A stretch of 64,000 nucleotides of DNA from Martelella sp. NC20 (lineage in GTDB: Bacteria > Pseudomonadota > Alphaproteobacteria > Rhizobiales > Rhizobiaceae). Positions 47,569 through 56,970 of the stretch are shown here, one piece after another. Positions within the stretch are counted from its first letter, which is position 1, and every line of letters begins with the position of its first letter. Under the pieces are notes generated by a model. The model was not told where the DNA came from, did no database searches, and saw only the letters and a list, made by a program, of their open reading frames with translations. Made by a program: the position numbers and the translations under genes. The DNA is taken from positions 2,530,001-2,594,000 of the forward strand of contig NZ_CP054861.1 in NCBI RefSeq assembly GCF_013459645.1. Direction: 5' to 3'.

Positions 47569-48692
47569 TGCGGATGTTTTTCCGTCAGAAATGCCAGAAC
47601 CTCGGAGGCGGGTACATCGTCTGCGATGAAGGCCTCTCCGATGCCGCGCGTGAGGATGAAGGTCAGTTTTCCACCCTTTACCTTTTTGTCCTGGCCAATG
47701 GCATCCAGCATTATATCAGGCGGAGGGAGGTCCCCGTCAATATCCGCAAGTGATGTCGGCAGGCCCGCTTCCTTCAGATGGGCGGCCACGCATTCGCCGT
47801 CGTCGGGGCTTGCAAGGTTCATGCGCGCGGAAAACTCATGCGCCAGCACCATGCCGATCGCCACCCCCTCGCCATGGACCAGCCGTGCGCTGTCGTAACC
47901 GGTTGCCTGTTCCAGCGCATGGCCGAACGTGTGGCCGAGGTTGAGGAGGGCGCGGCGCCCGTTCTCGCGCTCGTCGGCGGCAACCACGGCGGCCTTCGCC
48001 TCGCAGCTCCTCGCGATCGCCTCGATCCGGGCATCGCCGCCCGCAAACACCGCCTGGCGGTGCTTTTCGAGCCAGTGGAAGAAATCGGGCTGGTCGATCA
48101 GCCCGTATTTGACGACTTCGGCATAGCCCGCGGCAAATTCGCGCGGGCTCAGCGTATCCAGCGTCGCTGTGTCGGCGAGCACCAGATCGGGCTGGTGGAA
48201 CGCGCCGACGAGGTTCTTGCCGTGGCGCGAATTGATGCCGGTCTTGCCGCCGACGGAGCTGTCGACCTGAGCAAGCAGCGAGGTCGGGACCTGGATGAAA
48301 TGCATGCCGCGCCGGGCAATCGCGGCGGCAAAGCCGGTGAGGTCGCCGATCACGCCGCCGCCGAGCGCGATCACCGCGTCGGAGCGTTCGATCCGGGCCT
48401 CGAGGATGAAATCGACAACGGCGGTGAGGTTGTCGAAGCTCTTGGTCTTTTCGCCCGCCGCAAGCGTCATCGCGAAGGTCTCGATGCCATCGGTCTGCAG
48501 GCTCTCGGTGAGCGTGTCGAGATAGAGCGGCGCGACATTGACGTCGGAGACGATCGCGACCTTGCGGCAGTTCAGCCGGGCAAGGGTCTCGCCGCCGGCG
48601 CTGGTCAGAAGATCGCGCCCGATCAGGATGTCATAGCTGCGGTCGGCGAGGTCGACGCGGACGATCCGCTTGTCGGATACGCTTTCAGTCAT
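47565..48692 (-). CDS. aroB: 3-dehydroquinate synthase AroB
   Basis: 375 aa. NAD site region ALGGGVIGDLTGFAA and metal-ligand segment LNLGHTFGHALE. It converts DAHP to 3-dehydroquinate in the shikimate pathway. ATG at 48692 follows AAGGAAGATATTCCC; the start overlaps the aroK end by 8 bp. Order aroK-aroB-CNNM. Confidence 0.96.
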   Translation of the reverse strand: MTESVSDKRIVRVDLADRSYDILIGRDLLTSAGGETLARLNCRKVAIVSDVNVAPLYLDTLTESLQTDGIETFAMTLAAGEKTKSFDNLTAVVDFILEARIERSDAVIALGGGVIGDLTGFAAAIARRGMHFIQVPTSLLAQVDSSVGGKTGINSRHGKNLVGAFHQPDLVLADTATLDTLSPREFAAGYAEVVKYGLIDQPDFFHWLEKHRQAVFAGGDARIEAIARSCEAKAAVVAADERENGRRALLNLGHTFGHALEQATGYDSARLVHGEGVAIGMVLAHEFSARMNLASPDDGECVAAHLKEAGLPTSLADIDGDLPPPDIMLDAIGQDKKVKGGKLTFILTRGIGEAFIADDVPASEVLAFLTEKHPQ

Positions 48693-49278
48693 GGGAATAT
48701 CTTCCTTCATCGATGGCGGCGAGCGCATTCAGCACATCGCGCATCACGGCTTCCTTGCGGACATTGCGGGAGTGGACGGTGATGTCGGCTTCCGCGTATA
48801 CCGGATAGCGGCTGTCCATCAGGTCCTTGAGCGTCTGCTTCGGGTTCTCGGTCTTCAAAAGCGGGCGGGTGTGACGGCGCCTGACGCGATCCCACAATGT
48901 TTCAAGATCGGCGTTCAGCCACAGCGACAGGCCGGAGCGGGCGATAAGCTCCCGGTTGACCGGGTTGATGAAAGCGCCGCCGCCGGTGGACACGATCGCG
49001 GGCCCCTCCGCCAGGACCCGTTCGATCACCCGGGTCTCGAGCGCGCGGAATTCCGGTTCGCCGTAAGCTGCGAAGATATCGGCGATCGTCATCTGCGCGG
49101 CGGATTCGATTTCGTGGTCGGTGTCGATATAGGGCAGGGCGAGCTGGGCGGCGACGAGCTTGCCGATCGCGCTCTTGCCGGCGCCCATCAATCCGACCAG
49201 GATCAGATTGCGCCCGGCAAGTCCGGCAATCGCCTTTTGCCGCAGTCTCGCCTGGCCGGTATCTTGTTTTACGTTCAT
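48685..49278 (-). CDS. aroK: Shikimate kinase AroK
   Basis: 197 aa. Walker [12 protein letters not shown] (29-39, Lys35), shikimate-binding Asp in DTDHEIE (52-58) and STGGGAF. It phosphorylates shikimate. It heads the minus-strand aroK-aroB-CNNM operon and is divergent from xerD. Confidence 0.95.
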   Translation of the reverse strand: MNVKQDTGQARLRQKAIAGLAGRNLILVGLMGAGKSAIGKLVAAQLALPYIDTDHEIESAAQMTIADIFAAYGEPEFRALETRVIERVLAEGPAIVSTGGGAFINPVNRELIARSGLSLWLNADLETLWDRVRRRHTRPLLKTENPKQTLKDLMDSRYPVYAEADITVHSRNVRKEAVMRDVLNALAAIDEGRYSHD

Positions 49279-49378
49279 AGCGTGCCCATTCTTGTCCTGC
49301 CACGTATCGGCAAATGCTCGGGGGGCGTCAAGCCGAACGGCGTCGAATTCGGGTTCGGACAGCAGGGAGTGGACCGCA

Positions 49379-50317
49379 TTGGATCTTTCAGGCGCTCATA
49401 TCGAGGCGTTCATCGAAATGCTGAGCGCGGAGCGGGGTGCGGCCGACAACACGCTTTCAGCCTATCAGCGCGATCTCGACGACTATCGCGACTTCATGAT
49501 TGACCGCGGCGTTTCCGTCGACGACGCGGGTTCGGGCGATATCGCCGCCTATCTCTCCGAGCTTTCGCGGCGCGGGTTCGCGGCAAGCTCTCAGGCAAGG
49601 CGACTTTCGGCGCTGAAGCAGTTCTATCAGTTTCTCTATGCCGAGGGTATGCGCGGCGACGATCCGACCGGCATCATCGATGCACCGAAAAAGTCCCGGC
49701 CGCTGCCGAAAATCCTCTCTGTCGCCGATGTCGACCGGCTGCTGGAGCAGGCGGCGGCGGAGGCGCGTGAACACGGTCCACAGTATTTTGAGAAGCTGCG
49801 CATGAGCGCGCTCATGGAAACGCTTTATGCCAGCGGCATGCGGGTTTCCGAACTCGTCACGCTGCCGGCGTCGGTGATGAAGAAGAAGGAGCGGTTTCTC
49901 ACGGTGCGGGGCAAGGGCAACAAGGAACGTGCCGTTCCGCTGTCGCGCCGCGCGCTGGATGCGCTTGCCGCCTTCGATGCCGAGCGGCAGAAAGCCGCGG
50001 GCGACCACGAAAACCCTTATCTGTTCGCCTCCCGCGGCGCTGCCGGGCATCTTTCGCGCCAGGTGTTCGCGCGCGACCTGAAAGGGCTTGCCGGCCGGGC
50101 GGGGCTCAGAACCACCACGATCTCGCCGCATGTGTTGCGCCATGCCTTCGCAAGCCACCTGCTGCAGAACGGCGCCGACCTGCGCGCGGTGCAGGAAATG
50201 CTCGGCCATGCCGACATCTCGACCACGCAAATCTACACCCATGTGCTGGAAGAGCGGCTCCGGGAACTGGTGGAAATGCATCACCCCCTTGCAAAAGAAG
50301 CCAAAAAACGGGATTAA
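49379..50317 (+). CDS. xerD: Tyrosine recombinase XerD
   Basis: 312 aa from a TTG start at 49379 (AGGGAG upstream), which gives the family N-terminus [20 protein letters not shown]. Catalytic residues are Arg155, Lys179, His251, Arg254, His277 and Tyr286. With XerC it resolves chromosome dimers at dif. The frame is open upstream, but that part overlaps aroK and is not family-like. Confidence 0.93.
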   Translation: MDLSGAHIEAFIEMLSAERGAADNTLSAYQRDLDDYRDFMIDRGVSVDDAGSGDIAAYLSELSRRGFAASSQARRLSALKQFYQFLYAEGMRGDDPTGIIDAPKKSRPLPKILSVADVDRLLEQAAAEAREHGPQYFEKLRMSALMETLYASGMRVSELVTLPASVMKKKERFLTVRGKGNKERAVPLSRRALDALAAFDAERQKAAGDHENPYLFASRGAAGHLSRQVFARDLKGLAGRAGLRTTTISPHVLRHAFASHLLQNGADLRAVQEMLGHADISTTQIYTHVLEERLRELVEMHHPLAKEAKKRD

Positions 50318-50391
50318 GCGGCACAATATTGTAAGTGGAAGCCCGAGAACCCGGTTCCGGGCCCGGCGGAAAACCCAGGGAAACTGCGACA

Positions 50392-51345
50392 ATGTACAGC
50401 TATCTCGATTTCGAAAGGCCGATCTCCGATCTGGAAGCCAAGATTATCGAGCTGAAGAAACTGGCCGATGATGGCGAGAGCATCGACACGTCGGAAGAGA
50501 TCGCGCGCCTGGAAACCCGCGTCAGCGAGGCGATGACCGATATCTACGGCAAGCTTTCGCCATGGCAGAAGGCGCAGGTGGCCCGCCATCCCCAGCGCCC
50601 GCACTTCCTCGATTACGCCAAGCGGCTGTTCACCGAATTCACCACCATCGCCGGCGACCGCAATTTCGGCGAGGACGCGGCGATCCAGGCGGGGCTTGCC
50701 CGTTTCCGCGGACGCCCCGTCGCCGTGATCGGCGAGGAGAAGGGCCACGACACCAAAAGCCGGCTGAAGCATAATTTCGGCATGCCGCGGCCGGAAGGCT
50801 ACCGCAAGGCGATCCGCCTGATGGAGCTTGCCGACCGTTTCAACCTGCCGGTGATCTCGATCGTCGATACCCAGGGCGCCTATCCCGGCGTCGGCGCGGA
50901 GGAGCGCGGACAGGCGGAAGCGATCGCGCGGTCGACCCAGATGTGCCTCCGGATCGGCGTGCCGATGATCACGCTGGTGATCGGCGAGGGCATGTCGGGC
51001 GGCGCGATCGCGATCGCGGCCGCCAACCGGGTCTATATGCTGGAACACGCGATCTATTCGGTGATTTCGCCGGAAGGGGCGGCCTCGATCCTGTGGCGCG
51101 ATTCCGCCCGCGCCAAGGAAGCGGCAACCAACATGAAGATCACCGCCCAGGATCTGAAGGGATTCGGCATTGTCGAGGAGATCATCCCCGAGCCGGTCGG
51201 CGGCGCGCACCGCAATGCCGATATCGTGATCGACGCTTCGGGCGACCAGATTGCCGAGGGGCTCGGCGAGTTCGACGGCAAGTCGCCGGAGGAAATCCGC
51301 AATCTGCGCCGCCAGAAATTCCTCGCCATCGGCCGTAACCTCTGA
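50392..51345 (+). CDS. accA: Acetyl-CoA carboxylase carboxyltransferase subunit alpha
   Basis: 317 aa. Typical AccA N-terminus MYSYLDFERPISDLEAKI, VDTQGAYPGVGAEERGQ and EGMSGGAIAIAAANRVYMLE. With AccD it transfers CO2 from biocarboxyl carrier to acetyl-CoA. ATG at 50392 starts the family sequence. Confidence 0.96.
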   Translation: MYSYLDFERPISDLEAKIIELKKLADDGESIDTSEEIARLETRVSEAMTDIYGKLSPWQKAQVARHPQRPHFLDYAKRLFTEFTTIAGDRNFGEDAAIQAGLARFRGRPVAVIGEEKGHDTKSRLKHNFGMPRPEGYRKAIRLMELADRFNLPVISIVDTQGAYPGVGAEERGQAEAIARSTQMCLRIGVPMITLVIGEGMSGGAIAIAAANRVYMLEHAIYSVISPEGAASILWRDSARAKEAATNMKITAQDLKGFGIVEEIIPEPVGGAHRNADIVIDASGDQIAEGLGEFDGKSPEEIRNLRRQKFLAIGRNL

Positions 51346-51489
51346 GGATTTGCGATCCCTCACCGGGTTGCTGTTGCCGGGGCGGAAAGAAACGGTTAAC
51401 GCTTTCTTGAAGTTTGACAGTGCATTATGATTTCCACTGCGTGGCGGGCAACCGTTGCGTTTGAAGGCAAAATCCGGCAGGTTCTATCC

Positions 51490-52695
51490 ATGCGCTTGAC
51501 TGTACTGGCCCCGATAATGTTCGCCGCTGTGGCGCTAACGGGCTGCAACAGCTTTTTTGACAGTACCGACTTCTCCTCCGTGCAGGAGAAGATGAACTAT
51601 TCTTTGCCTTCTTCCATGGTGGCGAAGATGAGTTCGCGCGACATGGCCAAGAACGCGCCGATCACGATCCGGATCTTCAAGGAAGAGGGCGTTCTGGAAA
51701 TCTGGAAGCAGAAACGCGACGGCACCTATGGCGAACTCGAGACCTATGAGATCTGCGCCTGGTCCGGTAAGCTCGGCCCCAAGAAGAAGGAGGGCGACCG
51801 GCAGGCGCCCGAAGGTTTCTATCCGCTCTCCAAGGGGCTTCTGAACCCCTATTCGCAGTATTTCCTGGCGATCAATACCGGCTATCCCAACCGCTATGAC
51901 CGCGCCAACCAGTTCACCGGCTCCGATCTGATGATCCACGGCGCGTGCTCATCGCGCGGTTGCTATTCGATGACCGACGAGCAGATCCTCGAAATCTTCT
52001 CCCTTTCGCGCGACGCCTTTGCCGGCGGCCAGCAGGCGATCATGCTGCAGGCCTACCCGTTCCGCATGACCGCGGAAAACATGGTGCGCCACCGCCACAA
52101 CGAGAACTACCCCTTCTGGCAGACGCTGAAGGAAGGCTACGACTATTTCGACGTGACCCACAAGGTGCCCGACGTCGATGTCTGCGGCGGCGACTATGTG
52201 TTCAACAAGGATCCGGTCAATGGCGGCGATGTCGCCTCCGATCGCGCCTGCCCGGTCATGGCCTCCAATATCCCGACCCAGGACATGATGCCGCTTGCGA
52301 CGAGCCGCACCGAGTACCAGAAGCAATTTGCCGCAGCGCTTGCGAAGAACGAGGACAAGGTCTGGATCGATCCGAGCGAATCGGAACGCAAGGCGATCGT
52401 CGCCGATCTGCGCAAGGACCCGACAGACGCGCTTTACCAGCCGACCGGCTCCGCGCTGGAGGCCGGCCGTTACGTCACCGTCGACGAGTACCGCATCGCC
52501 AAATACGGTCCGCTGGAGACGCCCGCCGAAGCGCCGGTCGAGATCGACACCGTCACCCAGACGGCTGCAATCCCGGATGTGCCGGACGTGCCGGTTTCCT
52601 CTTCGGTTCCGATTCCCGAGCCGAGCCCGATGGCCGCTTACGCCGAGCCCGAGCCCGCGAAGAAGGCCGACAAGCCGTTCTGGAAATTCTGGTGA
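51490..52695 (+). CDS. L,D-transpeptidase family lipoprotein (YafK-like)
   Basis: 401 aa. Lipobox LTGC puts the acylated Cys at 19. The YkuD catalytic motif is IHGACSSRGCYS (His150, Cys158). The C-terminal third is proline-rich and low-complexity. It probably cross-links or trims peptidoglycan, or anchors it to the envelope, as YafK/DpaA-type proteins do. ATG at 51490 is preferred because it opens the signal peptide. The stop overlaps the next start. Confidence 0.88.
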   Translation: MRLTVLAPIMFAAVALTGCNSFFDSTDFSSVQEKMNYSLPSSMVAKMSSRDMAKNAPITIRIFKEEGVLEIWKQKRDGTYGELETYEICAWSGKLGPKKKEGDRQAPEGFYPLSKGLLNPYSQYFLAINTGYPNRYDRANQFTGSDLMIHGACSSRGCYSMTDEQILEIFSLSRDAFAGGQQAIMLQAYPFRMTAENMVRHRHNENYPFWQTLKEGYDYFDVTHKVPDVDVCGGDYVFNKDPVNGGDVASDRACPVMASNIPTQDMMPLATSRTEYQKQFAAALAKNEDKVWIDPSESERKAIVADLRKDPTDALYQPTGSALEAGRYVTVDEYRIAKYGPLETPAEAPVEIDTVTQTAAIPDVPDVPVSSSVPIPEPSPMAAYAEPEPAKKADKPFWKFW

Positions 52696-52934
52696 GCGAA
52701 GGCTTAGCGCCGCAGTCCTTCCATTATGATCTGAAGGGGCTGAAATGCCCGCTGCCGGCGCTCAAGACCGGCAAGCGCCTGCAGGACCTTGCGCCCGGCA
52801 GTCTGCTGACCGTCGAGACCACCGATCCGCTCGCCGTGATCGACATTCCCCACCTCTGCCATGAGAACGGCCACCGGCTGATTGCCACCGAAAAGACCGA
52901 AAGCGGGCACCGTTTCGTGATTGCGCGGGCCTGA
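52692..52934 (+). CDS. TusA-like sulfurtransferase domain protein
   Basis: 80 aa from a GTG that overlaps the previous stop (GTGA). The TusA signature LKGLKCPLPALKTGKRL holds active Cys19, with DIPHLCHENGH following. TusA-like proteins relay persulfide sulfur for tRNA thiolation, molybdenum cofactor or other sulfur uses. Pairing with an L,D-transpeptidase gene has no obvious functional logic. Confidence 0.85.
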   Translation: MSEGLAPQSFHYDLKGLKCPLPALKTGKRLQDLAPGSLLTVETTDPLAVIDIPHLCHENGHRLIATEKTESGHRFVIARA

Positions 52935-52957
52935 CCGCCTCGGACGGGCCGAAAAGA

Positions 52958-54046
52958 TCAGCGCCTGAAGCCGAAGGCGGAAAGCGGGTTTTCCTCAAGC
53001 GCCGCGCGGTCCGGCCGGTCGATTGCCGGTCGGTCGAGGAAGCTTGCAAACAGCTCGCGCACCGCCGTTTCGGAAAGATCCGAGCCGATCACCACGATCC
53101 GCGTCTCCGGCGCGACGCCCTCGGGCCAGCCGGCAAGTAGACGTGCCGGATAGACCCTGTCGCCGACGCCGTGGATCGCAAGTGGGCGGGGTTCGCCGGC
53201 TAGCGCCACGATCCCCTTGATACGCAGGATATGCCCGCCGTGCTCGCCGGCCAGCCGATGCTGGAACGCCTCGATCACCGGTCGCGACGCAAGGACGCCC
53301 GCGGACAGCACGAAGGCGCGGATATGCTCGTCGTGGCGGTTGACGTCGTGATGGTGGTGATCGTGGCCGGCAACCGCCGCCCGCAACCATTCGCCGACTT
53401 GCGCCGATTTGCGCGCCGGATCGAACAGGCCCGCAACCAGAAGGCCGGGTTGAGCGGCCATGGGTGCTGCGCCATCGACGATTTCGGCGGTCGGGTTGAT
53501 GGCGGCAAGCCGCTCGGCGAGGCCGGCCGTCGCCTCAGCCGGGACGAGGTCGGTCTTGGTGATGACGAGGCGATCGGCGACGGCGACCTGGCGGGCGGCT
53601 TCGTCATGACGCTCAAGCGCCCCGATCCCGGTAACCGCATCCACCAGCGTCACCACGCCATCGATCCGGAAGCTGGCGGCAATCGCCGGATGCGCCATGA
53701 TCGCCATCAGCACGGGAACCGGGTCGGCAAGGCCGGTGGTCTCGATGATCACCCGGCTAACCGGCCTGATCCTGCCGGTCTGCATCCGGTCGAGCAGGTC
53801 GGCGAGCGTGTCGATCAGTTCGCCGCGCACCGTGCAGCAGAGGCAGCCATTGGAAAGCTCGATGATCGAATCGCCGGAGCGTTCGACCAGAAGGTGGTCG
53901 ATGCCGACTTCGCCGAACTCGTTGATGATCACCGCGGCATCGGCAAGGGCCGGATCACCGAGCAGGCGGTTCAGAAGCGTCGATTTGCCCGCGCCGAGAA
54001 AGCCGGTCACGATCGAAACGGGGATAGGATGCGAAGGCTGGTACAT
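52958..54046 (-). CDS. CobW/COG0523 GTPase (metal chaperone)
   Basis: 362 aa. Walker A GFLGAGKST (15-23), metal motif GCLCCTVRGE (CxCC), NKxD-like TKTDLVP, a His-rich loop (HDHHHHDVNRHDEH, around residues 228-241) and a CobW_C domain. COG0523 GTPases deliver Zn or Co to client proteins. No Zur site was seen. It follows dacC by 8 bp on the same strand. Confidence 0.92.
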   Translation of the reverse strand: MYQPSHPIPVSIVTGFLGAGKSTLLNRLLGDPALADAAVIINEFGEVGIDHLLVERSGDSIIELSNGCLCCTVRGELIDTLADLLDRMQTGRIRPVSRVIIETTGLADPVPVLMAIMAHPAIAASFRIDGVVTLVDAVTGIGALERHDEAARQVAVADRLVITKTDLVPAEATAGLAERLAAINPTAEIVDGAAPMAAQPGLLVAGLFDPARKSAQVGEWLRAAVAGHDHHHHDVNRHDEHIRAFVLSAGVLASRPVIEAFQHRLAGEHGGHILRIKGIVALAGEPRPLAIHGVGDRVYPARLLAGWPEGVAPETRIVVIGSDLSETAVRELFASFLDRPAIDRPDRAALEENPLSAFGFRR

Positions 54047-54054
54047 TTTGACTT

Positions 54055-55182
54055 TTATTGCTCGGGCCGGGCATAGGGCAGCGGCACATAGGTGAGATTG
54101 TCGAGCGAGCTTGCCACGGTTTCGGTGTCGTTCGGCAGGCGGAATGCATCGATGGTGGCAAATTCCTTCGGCAGCGGCTTCAGATAGGGCGACTTGAAGA
54201 TGTAATTGCCGTCGTCGTCGCGTATGTCGCCACGGTCCTGGATCGCTTCCGCGGTACAGATCTGACTGGTGATATCGGCAACCGGGCGGTCCGGGGCCGG
54301 CGGCGGCAGATAGCTCGCAAGTTCGGGGCCGGAGCGCTCATTCGTCGTCAGGCCGGCCTGCAGCAGTTCGGCGGCCTTGTCCGCGCGCGCGGGCACGCTG
54401 TTGGCGCCGAAGGCGACGGCGATCACCGTGCGGCCGCCGCGCGAGGCCGAGGAAACCTGGTTGTAACCCGAGGCGCAGACGAAGCCGGTCTTCATGCCGG
54501 TCGCGCCGTCGAAATTGCCGACAAGCAGATTGGTGTTGCGGTATTTTCCGCTGTCCGCCGCGATGCCGGGGATGGTGAAATAATAGTGATATTCCGGAAA
54601 ATCGTTGCTGATTGCGAGCGCCAGAACCGCCATGTCGCGCGCGGTGGTATATTGGCCGGTCTGCGGACTGGCCATCGAGGTCATGCCGTTGGCGTTGACG
54701 AAACGGGTGTCGACCATGCCGAGTTCGGCGGCCTTGGCGTTCATGCGGGCGATGAAGGCCTCGCGCCCGCCGATCGCGGCATCGGCGACGGCATGGGCGG
54801 CGTCGTTGGCAGAATGCACCAGCATCATCTTCAGCGCATTGTCGACCGTCACGCGGGTGCCGGGCGCGAAATACATCTTCGAGGCCGGTTCATTGGCGGC
54901 GGCTGCCGAAAAGGTGATCGCCGCGCGCGGATCGAGCCGGCCCGATTTCATGTCCTCGAACACGAGATAGGCTGTCATCAGCTTGGTGAGCGAGGCCGGA
55001 TACCATTTCCTGAACGGCTCGTTGGCAAACAGCACACGCCCGGATTTGGCATCGACCACGACATAGGGGTTGGCGTAGGCGGCGCCCGGAAGTGCCAGTC
55101 CGGCAAGCATCAGCCCGGCCAGCAGCAGGGCGCCGGCCACCGTCCGGCCAAGTTGCCGGGTTCTCGATTTCGTCCTGGCCAT
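54055..55182 (-). CDS. D-alanyl-D-alanine carboxypeptidase (PBP5/6 type)
   Basis: 375 aa. A signal peptide with an Arg-rich front is followed by S11 peptidase motifs SLTK (Ser64, Lys67), SAN (124-126) and KTG (231-233). It trims the terminal D-Ala of muropeptides. ATG at 55182 is used; a GTG at 55206 adds eight residues and cannot be excluded. Confidence 0.93.
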   Translation of the reverse strand: MARTKSRTRQLGRTVAGALLLAGLMLAGLALPGAAYANPYVVVDAKSGRVLFANEPFRKWYPASLTKLMTAYLVFEDMKSGRLDPRAAITFSAAAANEPASKMYFAPGTRVTVDNALKMMLVHSANDAAHAVADAAIGGREAFIARMNAKAAELGMVDTRFVNANGMTSMASPQTGQYTTARDMAVLALAISNDFPEYHYYFTIPGIAADSGKYRNTNLLVGNFDGATGMKTGFVCASGYNQVSSASRGGRTVIAVAFGANSVPARADKAAELLQAGLTTNERSGPELASYLPPPAPDRPVADITSQICTAEAIQDRGDIRDDDGNYIFKSPYLKPLPKEFATIDAFRLPNDTETVASSLDNLTYVPLPYARPEQ

Positions 55183-55330
55183 TTGAAACACGGGAGTTCT
55201 CTCCACTTGCCTGTCGGCTGCTATCGATATACCCCTTGAAGGGCTCGTCTTCTTGATGCGGACACGTTCGATCCCACATAATGTTAGCGTGTTTTACAAC
55301 GAATTTTAGAAAAATGCAGGGGTATCATTA

Positions 55331-56494
55331 ATGCCGGTGCTGAACTATGCCGCCGAACTTCAAAATCAAGCGGCCGAATGGCGGCGCCACCTGCATCGTC
55401 ATCCCGAGCTGCTCTATGACGTGCAGGCGACGGCGGATTTCATAGCAGGCAAATTGCGGCAGTTCGGTGTCGATGAGGTCATCGAGGGCATTGGCCGCAC
55501 CGGCGTGGTCGGCCTCATCCATGGCCGGGCGGGCGAGGGGCGCACGATCGGCCTGCGCGCCGATATGGACGCGTTGCCGATCGGCGAGGAAACCGGCAGG
55601 CCGTGGGCCTCGACAATCCCGGGGAAGATGCATGCCTGCGGCCATGACGGCCACATGGCGATGCTGCTGGGGGCTGCGAAATACCTCGCCGAGACGCGTA
55701 ATTTCAGGGGCAGGGTGGCCGTGATTTTCCAGCCCGCCGAAGAAGGCGGCGGCGGCGGCAAGGCGATGATCGAGGATGGGCTGATGGACCGGTTCTCGAT
55801 CGCCGAGGTCTATGGCATGCATAATTTTCCCGGCCTTCCCGTCGGCGCCTTTGCGATCCGCCCCGGCCCGATCATGGCGGCCACCGACGAGTTCCGGATC
55901 GTGATCACGGGCAGGGGCGGGCACGCGGCCCAGCCTCACAAGGCCATCGATCCGATCATGATCGGCAGCCAGATCGTCGGCGCGCTGCAGATGATCGTCT
56001 CGCGCAGCGCCGATCCGGTGAGCGCGCTGGTGGTCTCGGTCACCGAGTTCCACGCGGGCTTTGCCCACAATGTCATACCGTCGCAAGCCGAACTCGGCGG
56101 CACGGTGCGCTCCTTCACCCCGGAAAACCGCGACCTTGCCGAAGGCAGGATCAGGGCCATCGCCGAGGGGCTGGCCGCTGTCCACGGCGCAAAGGCAGCG
56201 GTGACCTACACCCGCAACTATCCCCCGACGGTCAATCACGAGGGCGAGACGCGCCATGCCGCGGACGCCGCGATCACGGTTGCCGGCGTCGAGGCGGTCG
56301 ATACCGACTTCGCGCCGTGGACGGCGGCGGAGGATTTTTCCTACATGCTCGAGGCCCGGCCGGGCGCCTTCATCATTCTCGGCAATGGCGACAGCGCCGG
56401 GCTGCACAACCCGGACTATGATTTCAACGACGAGGCGCTCCCCTACGGCATTTCCTACTGGGTCCGCCTCGCCGAAGCCCGCCTCGCCGCCTGA
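55331..56494 (+). CDS. M20 family amidohydrolase (hippurate hydrolase-like)
   Basis: 387 aa. RRHLHRHPEL, metal ligands in MHACGHDGHMAML, a Glu pair in PAEEGGGG, and GRGGHAAQPHKAIDP from the dimerisation domain. M20D enzymes hydrolyse N-acyl amino acids. The start follows GCAGGGGTATCATTA. It is upstream of the tRNA gene and not obviously linked to neighbours. Confidence 0.93.
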   Translation: MPVLNYAAELQNQAAEWRRHLHRHPELLYDVQATADFIAGKLRQFGVDEVIEGIGRTGVVGLIHGRAGEGRTIGLRADMDALPIGEETGRPWASTIPGKMHACGHDGHMAMLLGAAKYLAETRNFRGRVAVIFQPAEEGGGGGKAMIEDGLMDRFSIAEVYGMHNFPGLPVGAFAIRPGPIMAATDEFRIVITGRGGHAAQPHKAIDPIMIGSQIVGALQMIVSRSADPVSALVVSVTEFHAGFAHNVIPSQAELGGTVRSFTPENRDLAEGRIRAIAEGLAAVHGAKAAVTYTRNYPPTVNHEGETRHAADAAITVAGVEAVDTDFAPWTAAEDFSYMLEARPGAFIILGNGDSAGLHNPDYDFNDEALPYGISYWVRLAEARLAA

Positions 56495-56554
56495 ACCCGC
56501 AAAGCAAAATCAGGGCTTTTCATCCGGCTCTCGCTTTTGTATGGAGGGGCGAGT

Positions 56555-56631
56555 GGTCCCGTAGCTCAGCAGGATAGAGCATCAGATTCCTAATCTGAGG
56601 GTCACGCGTTCGAATCGCGTCGGGATCACCA
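56555..56631 (+). tRNA. tRNA-Arg (CCU anticodon)
   Basis: 77 nt including an encoded CCA. The acceptor GGTCCCG pairs with CGGGATC, anticodon stem TCAGA/TCTGA carries loop TTCCTAA with anticodon CCT (56589-56591), and the T-arm contains GTTCGAATC. Such tRNA-Arg genes are frequent integration sites. Confidence 0.97.
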
Positions 56632-56970
56632 TTTTCTTAATGATTTCAATCAGATGATCCACCGTGCGTTACTGTGCGCTTCCAAGGATGGTCCGGTACG
56701 GCTGTTTTTGGTGCGTCCACGGTCTTTCTTCGGGCGACCCGAAGCGCGGCGACATGACGTGTTGGAGCCGGCGCGGGCGATTTACTCCAGAGCGACGCGT
56801 CCGATTTTTTGGCGGGACGGACGCCGCGTAGCCTCACCAATCTTGTTGCCTCAGACTTTACCTCACCCGCGAGGCCTGTGAGTTGTCTTGCATTCGCCGT
56901 TAAAACTTGACTATAAAAGTCACATTAATATAACGCGATCCATGTATCACCTTATTCGTGGGAGACATTG
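56632..56970. other. Intergenic region after tRNA-Arg, no gene seen
   Basis: About 340 bp. No integrase remnant and no repeat of the tRNA 3' end could be found. The last 65 bp carry the promoter and operator of the uptake operon. Confidence 0.6.
56907..56934 (+). promoter_or_regulatory. Promoter with RirA-type iron-responsive operator
   Basis: TTGACT, 16 bp, TATAAC forms a good sigma70 promoter. Overlapping the -35 is TGACT-ATAAA-AGTCA (56908-56922), a perfect dyad that also fits the RirA operator consensus TGA-N9-TCA. Iron repression of the downstream operon is therefore likely. Confidence 0.65.

Noticed and set aside
56555..56970. Integrative element with an attachment site in tRNA-Arg
   Set aside because: No integrase gene and no second copy of the tRNA 3' end could be found in the window, so an island border cannot be claimed.
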